Shown here in pieces: positions 1 through 8,326 of a DNA stretch of 18,819 bases. This DNA comes from Candidatus Altimarinota bacterium (GTDB lineage Bacteria; Patescibacteriota; Gracilibacteria; BD1-5; UBA6164): the NCBI GenBank assembly GCA_027066255.1, contig JAMOOA010000008.1, forward strand, positions 1-18,819, read 5' to 3'. The notes under the pieces were generated by a model. That model ran no database searches and was not told the origin of the DNA. It saw nothing but the letters and a program-made list of their open reading frames with translations. Both the position numbers and the translations under genes were made by a program. Numbering within the stretch: the first letter of the stretch is position 1; every line of letters begins with the position of its first letter.

Positions 1-522
1 AATCCCAAGAACTTTGGTGGAGCTGTTGATAGAAATAGAGTCAGAGCAGAAACGCTTATAAACACAAAAGGGAAGAAGCCAGAAGTAAAAATAATAGAAG
101 TCCTTACAGGGAAACCAAAAACTCCAGAAAGAAAAGTATTAAAAACAGTAGAAGGAGTCTATACATGAGGAGATGAAAATTTTTGATTTGTTGATGTAGA
201 AGGGCAAGAGAAAGGGTATTTTGTGTATGGAAAGAAAAAAAATGGAGCGAAGGATGGGGATAGTGTAAGAGCTGATATTGTGGAATATAATGGAAAAGAA
301 GAAGGAATAGTCGTAGAAATACTCAGTGGAGAAACTACTCTTCTCACTTGAAAATACTCTGATAATGATAAGTTTGGTTTTGTACTTCCAGATGATAAAT
401 CAGGAGATATATTTATCGCAGGATCCAGGAAAGCAGATGCAGAAAATGGTGATACTGTTACTGTAAAGATAATCAAGCAGTGAGGAAGGAGAAGGGAAGG
501 GGTAATAGTGGAGGTATTATAA
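1..522 (+). CDS. RNase R-like tandem OB/cold-shock-fold protein (3' part)
   Basis: The gene enters from the left edge and ends at TAA 520-522, leaving 173 visible residues with four in-frame TGA codons read as Gly. The sequence shows about three tandem copies of an OB-fold unit like the N-terminal cold-shock domains of RNase R/RNase II. Two units carry FGFV-type RNP1-like strands (around residues 64 and 120), followed by a GD.V turn, and each unit ends in a conserved I.EIL or V.EVL strand. In RNase R these domains precede the catalytic RNB domain and bind RNA. Here the reading frame stops right after the last OB unit and a terminator follows, so no RNB or S1 domain lies downstream. A nucleic-acid-binding role is inferred. 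It could also be the tail of a rearranged RNase R whose catalytic part lies upstream, outside the window. Confidence 0.7.
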
Positions 523-556
523 AAAAAGAGATTCTTTATAAAGAGTCTCTTTTTTT
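521..556. terminator. bidirectional rho-independent terminator
   Basis: An A-run and AGAGA arm pairs with TCTCT and a T-run across a CTTT/AAAG inner stem. T-runs are present at the 3' side on both strands. It lies between the TAA of the OB-repeat gene and the convergent BI-1 gene that ends at 569, so it can serve both. Confidence 0.75.
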
Positions 557-568
557 ATGTGTTCTTGA

Positions 569-1279
569 TTACCTTCTCACTTTCCCTAATAACCTCAGTA
601 TCTCTATATATAACCATACTAGAGTAATCAGGAGTCCAAAACTTGCGTACCACTCCATGAATTTTGGAGCCTTTGCTTTAACTCATCTGTCTATGAGGTC
701 AAAATCAAGTGCGAGGTTAAAAGCTGCTATCCCGACAATGAATATACTGATACCTATACCCATAGCCCCACTATCGTGAATATAGGGAACATTGAACCAT
801 CCAGTCATACTTCCTGCAATACTGATGAGATAGACGACCATGATAGCTCCTGTCGCCCCAGTAACTATAGCACGGAATTTGTTAGTCACTTGAATAACTT
901 TGGTCTTGTAGAGAAAAAGCATGAGTCAAAAAGTAGCAAACGTGAGTGATGTTGCTTGGATAACGATACCAGGAAATTGGGACTCGTAAAAAGCAGAAAT
1001 AGTTCCTATCACTACTCATTCTACTATAGCAAACGGAGTAGACAGATATGGAGACGATTCTTTTTTGAAACTAATGATTATCGAGAAAACAAATGCGAAC
1101 AGTATAATAGGGAGTATATATGGAAGAAATAGTCACGCATAGTTCCATACTCCAATTGCTGAAAGTATGGTTATTCCTATAAGTATAATAGACTTATTAA
1201 TAGTCCCTTGAAGTGTCATTACTTCATTTCACGTTCATTGCTGAGAAAAAGTATCCTCATTCATCATTGGGCTTGCCAT
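569..1279 (-). CDS. Bax inhibitor-1/YccA family membrane protein
   Basis: The frame runs from ATG (1279) to TAA (569), 236 aa, the usual length for bacterial BI-1/YccA proteins. Six TGA codons are read as Gly. About seven hydrophobic segments follow a short polar N terminus. The C-terminal part has the family hallmark: an acidic FDLID stretch near residue 195, then a P-K-F-M-E-W-Y segment and a final helix ending in IEILRLLG. The family (E. coli YbhL/YccA, B. subtilis YetJ) forms pH-sensitive calcium-leak channels or modulates membrane proteases; which applies here cannot be told. It lies 21 bp downstream of the PhnA-domain gene on the same strand and is probably cotranscribed with it. Confidence 0.88.
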
Positions 1280-1300
1280 GATTGTAATAATTAAAAAATA

Positions 1301-1552
1301 TTATTTTTTCTTGAAAAATTCAGTTCTTAGAACCATTTTTCCTGATTCTATGAGGTCAGCATCATCTGTCAGCCTGATATTTTTAAATACATCACCACGT
1401 TTTATATCAGTAGCTCATTTTACTTTGAGATCCTTTGTTGCAATAACACTATCTCCAGAGAGGAGCGGGTTTCCATTACAATCTGTGACTTCAATAGAAG
1501 TATCATCTTCATCATCGAGAAGCCAGCTCATGTCTTTCTTCTTTTTAGCCAT
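1301..1552 (-). CDS. PhnA C-terminal domain protein (no zinc ribbon)
   Basis: The frame encodes 83 aa from ATG (1552) to TAA (1301) with one TGA read as Gly. After a Lys-rich start and an acidic stretch, residues 20-83 match the PhnA/YjdM domain: D-x-NGN, GDSV, a K-D-L-K-V-K-G strand (its Gly is the TGA codon), K-N-I-R-L and the final R-T-E-F-F-K-K. E. coli YjdM is about 111 aa and starts with a Cys4 zinc ribbon. Here the ribbon is absent and only one Cys remains. Despite the historical name, the family is not shown to act in phosphonate breakdown; its role is unknown. It is the first gene of a probable two-gene operon with the BI-1 gene. Confidence 0.8.
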
Positions 1553-1614
1553 TTTTTCTATTTTAAAAAATACTTTCTCAAGATACTTCTTTTATAAGGA
1601 AACTCAAAATTATT

Positions 1615-1642
1615 TTGACAGTATATATAAAAAGTATATACT
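1615..1642 (+). promoter_or_regulatory. lexA promoter
   Basis: A consensus -35 TTGACA (1615-1620) is followed after 16 bp by TATACT (1637-1642). The predicted transcript starts about 20 nt before the lexA ATG. No Shine-Dalgarno sequence is visible in that short leader. Confidence 0.7.
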
Positions 1643-1652
1643 TCGAGTATAT
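1636..1652. promoter_or_regulatory. palindrome over the lexA -10, candidate LexA operator
   Basis: ATATAC and GTATAT form a perfect 6-bp inverted repeat around TTCGA and lie directly over the -10 box. LexA genes are usually autoregulated from such sites. The sequence does not match the E. coli or B. subtilis SOS box, so the assignment is by position and symmetry only. Confidence 0.45.
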
Positions 1653-1668
1653 TATATAAATATTAATT

Positions 1669-2298
1669 ATGCTTACTGAGAAACAACAACACGTTCTAGA
1701 TACTATTACAGAATTTGCTCAATCAAATGGAAAGTCTCCAACAATTGAGGAACTCAAGAATATCCTGTGACAGAAATCAAAGAGGGGGGTGACTCAGTAT
1801 TTGGAAGTACTCGAAAAAAAAGGATTTCTCACCAGAGGAGATGGATACAGAGGAATCAGACTTGGAAACTCTATCGGGTTACAAACCATCCTCAATATTC
1901 CTATTCTGGGATACGCAAATGCGGGAACACCTTTGGCTGTTGCGGAAGAAAATGACTATGGAACACTTCCTATATCCAAAAATATTATTTCCTGAGATGG
2001 AAAGCAGCACTTCGTCCTCAAGGTTGAGGGAACAAGCATGAATAACTGCAAAGTACAAGACAAGTTTATCGATAATGGAAGCTATGTTCTCATAAAAAAA
2101 GATGAAGTCTGACTCAATGAATCAGATCCGTTTCTTTTTATAGTTAACGGAGCAGCGACACTTAAGAGATTCAAAAAACAAGGACAATATATCTACCTCA
2201 TGCCAGAATCAAACGACGAGACTCACAAGCCTATCGTCTTGACTCAAGATGATGATGTGAGACCAAATGGAAAGGTTGTAGATGTATTTAGCTTTTAG
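1669..2298 (+). CDS. lexA: LexA repressor
   Basis: The frame encodes 209 aa from ATG (1669) to TAG, with three TGA codons read as Gly. Residues 1-65 form the winged-helix DNA-binding domain, with S-P-T-I-E-E-L and the VTQYLEVLEKKGFL recognition-wing segment. The C-terminal S24 peptidase domain has the Ala85-Gly86 self-cleavage site in NANAGTP-like context, the nucleophile Ser123 in V-E-G-T-S-M and the general base Lys166 in A-T-L-K-R-F. All residues needed for RecA-stimulated self-cleavage are present, so this should be an active SOS repressor. It is transcribed divergently from the PhnA/BI-1 pair. The palindrome over its promoter fits autoregulation. Confidence 0.93.
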
Positions 2299-2331
2299 GT
2301 TTTTTTATGAGGATGGGAAGATAAAAAAGTG

Positions 2332-2373
2332 TTGATTTTTAGATTCATGTATATATTATACAACAATATACAT
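2332..2373 (+). promoter_or_regulatory. promoter-like site with inverted repeat before the 68-aa gene
   Basis: TTGATT (2332-2337) and TATTAT (2354-2359) are spaced by 16 bp. An 8-bp perfect inverted repeat, ATGTATAT (2347-2354) and ATATACAT (2366-2373), straddles the -10. It could be an operator. The local AT-richness makes chance symmetry possible. Confidence 0.35.
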
Positions 2374-2385
2374 TTAAACTATACT

Positions 2386-2592
2386 ATGAATCTTGAAGTT
2401 TTACCTTATTCTTGAAAACCTTTGAATCCTTATGTTGTTGATGCAGATCAAGCATTTGATAAAATATTTGGTAATGAGGATGACTCCTGCTGTATTAACT
2501 CAAGTGTGAGATGGGATGCTGGACTTATAATAGCTAATGAAGTTAGATCTGATATAAACCATGCTTTTAATCATTTAGAGAGAGGGATGTAG
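2386..2592 (+). CDS. small hypothetical protein
   Basis: The frame encodes 68 aa from ATG to TAG with one TGA read as Gly. I do not recognise a family. The product is acidic and polar, with a Cys-Cys pair around residues 35-36 and a likely C-terminal helix; no signal peptide or membrane segment is seen. It has its own promoter-like sequence and sits between lexA and the aspS leader. Coding status rests on an uninterrupted frame, a promoter and the same TGA usage as its neighbours. Confidence 0.5.
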
Positions 2593-2606
2593 GGGTAAAA
2601 ATAGTT

Positions 2607-2633
2607 TTGCATTTTATTTAAAATATGTAGAAT
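2607..2633 (+). promoter_or_regulatory. promoter of the aspS leader
   Basis: TTGCAT (2607-2612) and TAGAAT (2628-2633) are spaced by 15 bp (16 if the -35 is read as TTTGCA). The predicted start is near 2640, which would give a leader of about 195 nt before aspS containing the T-box elements. Confidence 0.5.
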
Positions 2634-2639
2634 ACAAAA

Positions 2640-2815
2640 AAGCGCTTGAGTGGTTAACGCCTACGATGCCAGGAGGAAGAAAAGATATAGTATCCTATTA
2701 GACCCTTCCAGAGTTCAATACCTCTGATATCAAAAATAAAATTAAGAATAAGCCTCGGTGGCACCTTTCGTAAAACAACGAACCGAAGCACATGAAATAT
2801 TTTCGTGTGTTTTTT
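2640..2815 (+). ncRNA. T-box riboswitch leader of aspS
   Basis: The leader contains a textbook T-box antiterminator. TCGG (2755-2758) pairs with CCGA (2783-2786). The conserved 7-nt bulge TGGCACC (2759-2765) follows, and helix TTCGT (2767-2771)/ACGAA (2778-2782) closes it. The T-box bulge UGGN pairs with the tRNA acceptor end; here N is C, which fits the G73 discriminator of tRNA-Asp. Upstream, GGAAG (2675-2679) and CTTCC (2704-2708) can close a short stem whose internal loop holds GAC (2701-2703), an Asp codon, and a CAGAG/CTCTG hairpin follows (2709-2726). A terminator ends the leader just before aspS. Stem I is far shorter than the canonical form and I could not find the usual distal loop motifs. 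Only the antiterminator assignment is strong. Confidence 0.72.
2789..2815 (+). terminator. intrinsic terminator in the aspS leader
   Basis: A 9-bp stem (CACATGAAA with TTTCGTGTG, one T-G pair, loop TAT) is followed by a run of six T. It lies 21 bp before the aspS ATG, where a T-box-controlled attenuator is expected. As drawn, it only abuts the antiterminator; overlap comes from the weak A/G-T extension of its base or from ACGAA pairing instead with TTCGT at 2802-2806. Confidence 0.75.
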
Positions 2816-2835
2816 AAATACTAATTCATTTATTT

Positions 2836-4656
2836 ATGTTAAGAACTCATAATTGTGCTGAACTGACTGATACAAATATAGGAGAACAAGTGAATCTTTG
2901 TGGTTGGGTGAGTAATAGAAGGGATCATGGAGGGATTATATTTATCGATGTAAGAGATAGATATGGACTGACACAAGTCGTATTTGACCCAGAAGATGAC
3001 AAAGCTGCGTGGGAACTTGCGGATTCTTTTCGTAGTGAGTATGTTATCAAAATCACAGGAAAAGTAAGACCAAGACCAGAAGGACAAGCAAATCCAAACA
3101 TGGTAACAGGAAAGATAGAAGTTATTACTTCGAAAGTAGAGCTCCTTTCGAAATCAAAAACTCCCCCATTTGAACTCGATGAACATGCAGAAGAGGCAAA
3201 TGAAGAAATTAGGCTCAAGTATCGTTATCTCGATATTCGTAGAAAGAAAATTCTTGATTACATCAAGTTTCGTTCACGTATGACGACATTCTCAAGAAAC
3301 TGGTTTACGCAGAAAGACTTTCTTGATGTTCAAACTCCTATTCTAGCAAATTCGTCTCCAGAGTGAGCAAGAGATTTTCTTGTCCCATCACGTTTACATC
3401 CAGGACAGTTTTATGCTCTTCCTCAAGCACCACAACAATTCAAACAACTTCTTATGGTGGGGGGAATAGATAAATATTTTCAAATAGCTCCATGCTTCAG
3501 AGATGAAGACCCAAGAGCCGATAGGCATGCTGGAGACTTCTATCAAGTGGATTGCGAGATGAGTTTTGTGGAACAGTCAGATGTATTTGATGTAGTAGAA
3601 GACTACCTTATAGATACAACAACAGAACTCTCGGACAAAAAAATCCTTACAAAAACTCCAGGAAATGATACTGTGAGAGAAGGAGGAAAATTCTTTACTC
3701 TGACGCACGCAGAAGCTATAGAAAAATACGGAACTGATAAACCAGATCTCAGATATGGTCTAGAGATGGTAGATGTACTGGATATATTTGCAAGAAGTAC
3801 TAATGAGATATTTGCAGGAATTGCAGCTGATTCTCAGTGAAATAGAATCAAAGCCATGAAAGTCCCAAATGGAGATAATGTCTTTTCAAAAACTCAAATG
3901 AAAGGTTTTGAAAAATACGTCCGTCAGTTTGGAGCACAAGGACTCTGATATTTTCAAATGAAAGAAGACGGGCTCAAGGGGCCACTCAACAAATTCTTTT
4001 CTGAAGCAGATTTAGAAGAAATTGTGAGTAGGACAGATTTAGAGGTAGGAGATGTGATATTCTTTGGAGCATGAGAAAAGAAGCTTGTGTGTAACTACAT
4101 GGGGAGGTTTAGAAACTATATTGCAGAACTCATGAAACTTGCGGATAGTTCAGAGATAGTGTTTTGCTGGATTACAGATTTTCCGATTTTTGAAAAAGAC
4201 GAAGCAACTGGAAAAATAGACTTTGAGCATAACCCATTCTCTATGCCTCAAGGTGGACCAGCTGATTTTGATAAAGATGGAGACGAACTTCTCGACGTTA
4301 TAGGATATCAATACGATCTCTCATGTAATGGATATGAGATACTTTCAGGAGCTATTAGAAATCATGATATAGAATCACTCGTTAAAGCATTTGAGAAAGT
4401 TGGGAGAAATGCTGAGGAAGTAAAAGAGAAGTTTGGGGCAGTATACGAGGCGTTCCAATATGGAGTTCCTCCACATGGAGGGTTTGCTATCGGAATGGAT
4501 AGGCTCATGATGATATACCTCAATGAAGAAAATATTCGTGATATCTACGCATTTCCAAAATCAGGAAAGGCTCAGGATATGATGATGAATTCTCCTATAC
4601 GAGTGGAGCAAGATCAACTGCAAGAACTGAGTCTAGAAATCACTGAAGAAGACTAA
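2836..4656 (+). CDS. aspS: aspartate-tRNA ligase (probably Asp/Asn non-discriminating)
   Basis: This 606-aa class II synthetase attaches aspartate to tRNA. Four in-frame TGA codons are read as Gly, the first in the conserved S-P-E-G-A-R-D-F loop. In order the protein has the N-terminal OB anticodon-binding domain (1-110), motif 1 and the P-Q-A-P-Q loop of the catalytic core, motif 2 with [12 protein letters not shown], the bacterial GAD insertion, and motif 3 (G-M-D-R-L) near the C terminus. Length is typical for bacteria. Residues His31 and Gly83 are those reported for non-discriminating AspRS such as that of Pseudomonas aeruginosa, so it probably also makes Asp-tRNA-Asn for GatCAB amidation; that is an inference. 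Expression is probably controlled by the T-box leader. Confidence 0.95.
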
Positions 4657-4658
4657 AC

Positions 4659-4687
4659 AAAAAACTCCCGAAAGGGAGTTTTTTGTT
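4659..4687. terminator. terminator after aspS
   Basis: AACTCCC and GGGAGTT form a 7-bp stem with a GAAA loop, flanked by A- and T-runs, so it can work on both strands. It directly follows the aspS stop and abuts the stop of the convergent gene at 4688. Confidence 0.9.
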
Positions 4688-5194
4688 TTATAATAGTTTG
4701 TTAGCTCCTAATACTGTATCATCGACTACTCGCGATGGAGTTTCTTCTCCTATGTTATTGAAATCTTGTATAAAATTCTTTATAATTTCAGGATTATTTA
4801 TTATCAGGTTTAAACAATAGTGATTTGTACTCCCAACTTGAGGTAATTCTTTATTATAGCATAGATTTGCAAGCATTTTAGAACCACCTCTTTCAAAAAT
4901 GTTTCAGTTTGATTGTTGTAATTTAGTTATTATCTCGTTTTTGCTTTTATCATACAAATCCTTACTTGTGGTTCTTTCCAGTAAAGGAAGTTCTTTATTT
5001 AACTCCTCTATTCTTTTAATAAAGGCTCAGACTTTTGTCTGTATCTGTATAATTGTCCCGATAGGTACATTGCCTTCTTTTTTGGAGTAAGAATACAGAT
5101 GTCATATAACTCTTTTATACTCACTTAAAAAGGATTCTATGTTATCTATTTTTTCTTTACGATCATTATCGTTATTTGGTAAATTTAGATTCAT
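4688..5194 (-). CDS. hypothetical protein
   Basis: The frame encodes 168 aa from ATG (5194) to TAA (4688) with three TGA codons read as Gly. No family is recognised. The product is soluble-looking, rich in Lys, Asn, Ile and Glu, with predicted long helices in the first two thirds (including an I-K-R-I-E-E-L-N-K-E-L heptad-like stretch near residues 66-76). No signal peptide or membrane segment is seen. It is the second of two same-strand genes 67 bp apart, both small helical proteins of unknown role, so they may share a transcript. Confidence 0.65.
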
Positions 5195-5261
5195 TGAAGT
5201 AATGTTTGAATTATAATTTCTCTAGTGAAATATAACTATATTATAAAAAATAACTAATTCA

Positions 5262-5747
5262 TTAAATAGTAAACAACCTATCAAAATGAAGTTCAATTCT
5301 ATCAATAATACCTAGAAATATAGCATCATCAGTGTATATTCTTCGAGCTTCTTTTATTTCAAACTTTATTACTTCTATACTATTCCTCTGCTCCTTTGAT
5401 AATTCCCAGCTTTTTCTTCCAACGTTTGCCTCAAGTTTTTCAATTCTTGAGCGAATAACAGCTAAGTGAGACCTTTTATTTTCTATTAAAAACAATTTTT
5501 GTAACAGAGGTATCAATCTTTTTTGGAAGGCAGTATCGTCAGGGTATGCTCTTTTAGTGTTATTTAGGGATGCAGATACGTTGATCTTATCTTGTTTATA
5601 GTTCTTACTAGATAGTAATCTGTCTATTTCTGAGTTTATATCTGAAATGATTTTTTCTTTTACAGAGTTCTGAAAATCAACATCATTCTCTATATCTGGG
5701 GTAAGTTCGGGGGTATTAAAAGATTCTGTCATACTATAATAATACAT
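5262..5747 (-). CDS. hypothetical helical protein with internal duplication
   Basis: The frame encodes 161 aa from ATG (5747) to TAA (5262); a second ATG at 5732 is an equally possible start. No in-frame TGA occurs, unlike its neighbours. I recognise no family. The protein appears fully helical and charged. Two segments resemble each other: one near residue 68 with R-A-Y-P-D-D and a downstream L-F, and one at the C terminus with R-I-Y-T-D-D and a downstream L-F. This suggests a duplicated helical hairpin. It is divergent from corA with a 90-bp gap. Confidence 0.65.
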   Translation of the reverse strand: MYYYSMTESFNTPELTPDIENDVDFQNSVKEKIISDINSEIDRLLSSKNYKQDKINVSASLNNTKRAYPDDTAFQKRLIPLLQKLFLIENKRSHLAVIRSRIEKLEANVGRKSWELSKEQRNSIEVIKFEIKEARRIYTDDAIFLGIIDRIELHFDRLFTI

Positions 5748-5782
5748 AACTATAGCTTTTACTTTATCATATATTCTCTTTC

Positions 5783-5810
5783 TTTACAAAAAACACTTCA
5801 GAAATATAAT
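5783..5810 (+). promoter_or_regulatory. corA promoter
   Basis: TTTACA (5783-5788) and a perfect TATAAT (5805-5810) are spaced by 16 bp, placing the start about 20 nt before the corA ATG. The promoter lies between divergent genes. Confidence 0.65.
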
Positions 5811-5837
5811 AGCTTCAATAATTTCTAGATACTTTGT

Positions 5838-6746
5838 ATGCAAAGAGAACTTTCACTCAAAAAGATTAAATGGACTGATGGAGTAAAGATGGGAGATTCT
5901 GATATTGGGGAGCTTTTGACTGGATACGGGTTTCATGAACTGGATATCGAAGCTTGTATGGAGGAAAATCAGAGAGCAAGAATAGATAGTTATGATGATT
6001 ATGCTTTTGTGATTCTTCATTTTCCAAAATACAACGCTCGTCTCAAAATATATGAACTCAATGAGTTTAATATATTTGTTGGAAAGAACTTTCTTATCAC
6101 GCTCAAGGATTTCTCAGGAACCCATATCGACAAGATATTTGAAAAATACTCAAGTGTAAACATGAGAAATATGAAGAAAACCCATATATCTTCGGGTTTT
6201 ATTTTGTATGAGCTTATCCAAGTGATGCTGGAGAAGATGTTCAAGGTGTGTGATAATATTCGCAGAGATATTAAAATTTTGGAGAAACAGGTATTTGAAA
6301 AATCGAGAAGCTCTTTAGTGCGAAGTATACTTATCAAAAAACGAAATATCGTTGTTCTCAAGCACATGCTCCAACCACAGATTACAGTACTCAGAACTCT
6401 GGAAGCACATATGAACAAGACTTTTGATAATGAGATAGAAGCGTATTTTGAAGATCTCGAAGACAAGATACAAAAAATACTGACGGATATATCAGTTCTC
6501 GAAGAATACATAGAATCAGTAGAAGATGCTTTTAAGTCTATGATCGATATCGAGACCAATAGTGTCATCAAGTTTCTCACTATATTCTCAGCATTTATGC
6601 TCCCACTTACACTGATAACGAGTTTCTACGGGATGAATATCACTCTTCCATATCAGAGTTCTCCAACTATGGTATACTCTTTTATGATTCTCAGTTTCTG
6701 CTGACTTTTGGCCGTATTTTTGTATTTTTATTGGAGAAGGAGATAG
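5838..6746 (+). CDS. corA: CorA-family magnesium transporter
   Basis: The frame encodes 302 aa from ATG to TAG, with one TGA read as Gly in the last membrane helix. Residues 1-240 form the alpha/beta and long-helix cytoplasmic funnel of CorA. Two C-terminal membrane helices follow (about 243-263 and 278-298), joined by the selectivity loop Y264-G265-M266-N267, the family signature. The C terminus ends in a basic W-R-R-R, as usual for the cytoplasmic tail. CorA pentamers import Mg2+ and sometimes Co2+/Ni2+. The protein is slightly short, as in many CPR homologues. A single transcription unit is likely, with der starting 151 bp downstream under its own leader. Confidence 0.9.
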
Positions 6747-6760
6747 TGAATATTTTCCTC

Positions 6761-6886
6761 TTGCTTTTTTCAGGAAACTTATATAATCACACTACTTTAT
6801 TTTTCATGAATATTTCTTAGACCTCTCGATTTTAGAGAGAACCTCAAGAGCGATGCCACGAGGAAGAAATTATGAATTGATATAAT
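6761..6886 (+). promoter_or_regulatory. der leader region with two possible -10 boxes and a shared RNA-like motif
   Basis: The 151-bp gap between corA and der holds TATAAT at 6782-6787 (weak -35 TTGCTT at 6761-6766) and a second TATAAT at 6881-6886 with an extended TGA before it. The latter would give an almost leaderless der mRNA. Between them lie a CTCTC/GAGAG hairpin (6816-6833), a CCTC/GAGG stem and a 19-nt sequence (6851-6869) that matches the aspS leader at 18 of 19 positions. This layout suggests a structured leader or small RNA upstream of der. Confidence 0.45.
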
Positions 6887-6897
6887 CATTTTACATT

Positions 6898-8268
6898 ATG
6901 CTTGCAAGAGTCACCATTATTTGACGTCCAAATGTCGGGAAATCGAGTATTTTTAATATATTTACGGGACATAAAATAGCTATTGTTGCAGATGAAGCGG
7001 GAACAACGAGAGACATCACAGACTTTGAGTATACTGATAAAGACAATGATTTGAGCTACATTTTGGCTGATTCTGGAGGACTTGATTTTTCAAGTGAAGA
7101 CGATGAAGTAGCTGTGGATATTATAGAAAGAACCAAGAGAGCGATCTCTGAGAGTGATCTCGTCGTATGGATTATCGAGTATGATAGATTTACAGCACTG
7201 GATGAAAGTATTTACAAGATACTGAAGAAAGAAGGAACCAAGGACTTTATCGTTTTAGCAAATAAAGCTGATAATGAAAATAAGACTATGGAAGCTTATT
7301 CTCTCGCAGGGAGAGGAGAACTAGAGTTCTTTCCAGTATCATCCTCTCATAGCCTGGGAGTTTCAGGAGTTAAGAAATACATAGCTGGATATCTCAGAGA
7401 AAAAGGCCTCAACTTCAAGATAGAAGAAGAGGATGATACTCTCAAATTGGCTTTTGTTGGTCGCCCAAATGTTGGAAAATCAAGCATCGTCAACACACTT
7501 GTTGGAAATGATAGAGTGATGGTAAAAGATATGCCAGGAACTACCAGAGATGCGATAGATACCAAGTTTACCTATAATGATACAGATTTCACGCTCATAG
7601 ATACGGCAGGAATACGTAGACTCTCAAGAGTTGGAACTAAAAATATTGAAAATTGGTCAGTAATGAGGAGTGATAGGGCTATCAAAAGAGCGGATGTTGT
7701 TGCTGTTATTATTGATGGATTCGAAGGAATTGTTCAACAAGATCTTTCTATTATAGGGAAAATTCTTGAAGAAAAGAAAGGACTCATCATTGTCGTGAAT
7801 AAATGGGATCTCGTTCTCGATAAACCAGGAGTTGATAAGACGACGATGATGCAGAGGTATATTACCTATCTCCAGGATAAGATAGAGTTTCTCCCATGGG
7901 TAGCAACGGTATTTACTTCAGCAGTAGAAAAAAAGAGGCTCACAGAAGTGATAGAAAGAGCCACAGATATATACACAGAGAGACAAAAAAGAGTAAAAAC
8001 GGGTATATTTAACGAGTTCTTACAACAAGCGATATATAAACATTCTCCAACAGGAAACAAAAAATCACATAGTCCAAAGATATACTACGGATCACAAGTA
8101 GATACAGCTCCACCAAAGTTCATTATCAGTGTCAATAACCCGAATCAGTTTCATTTCTCCTACAAGAGGTATCTCGAAAATAAAATCAGAGACAACTTTT
8201 GATTCAATGGAACTCCGATACTTATTGAGTTTCGAGGAAGAGGGAAGTATAAGGATGTGGTTAAGTAA
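6898..8268 (+). CDS. der: ribosome biogenesis GTPase Der (EngA)
   Basis: The frame encodes 456 aa from ATG (6898) to TAA. Two TGA codons are read as Gly; one is the first Gly of the first Walker A motif, so the standard code would truncate the protein at residue 9. There are two tandem GTPase domains: G1 at residues 9-16 (GRPNVGKS), A-G-T-T-R-D and N-K-A-D in domain 1; G1 again from 188, P-G-T-T-R-D and N-K-W-D in domain 2. A C-terminal KH-like domain includes P-P-K-F-I-I-S-V-N and a final E-F-R-G-R-G-K. Der acts in 50S ribosomal subunit assembly. All GTPase motifs are intact and length is normal. Confidence 0.95.
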
Positions 8269-8326
8269 AAAAGGGTTTACTTACCTAGAATGAAAGGATT
8301 GTATATTGTAGATAACCTAAATCTTA

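Noticed and set aside
2640..2740. tRNA gene before aspS
   Set aside because: A GTTCAA-like T-arm and a GAGTGG-like D-arm appear, but the T stem is mispaired, the acceptor stem cannot form, and the T-box explanation fits better.
2836..4656. aspS, pbpC and the macroglobulin gene as strings of pseudogene fragments
   Set aside because: The only interruptions are TGA codons at glycine positions, which is explained by code 25; no TAA, TAG or frameshift breaks them.
6872..6900. Leader peptide starting at 6872 before der
   Set aside because: A GAGG lies upstream of the ATG, but the frame is short, overlaps der out of frame and has no supporting feature.
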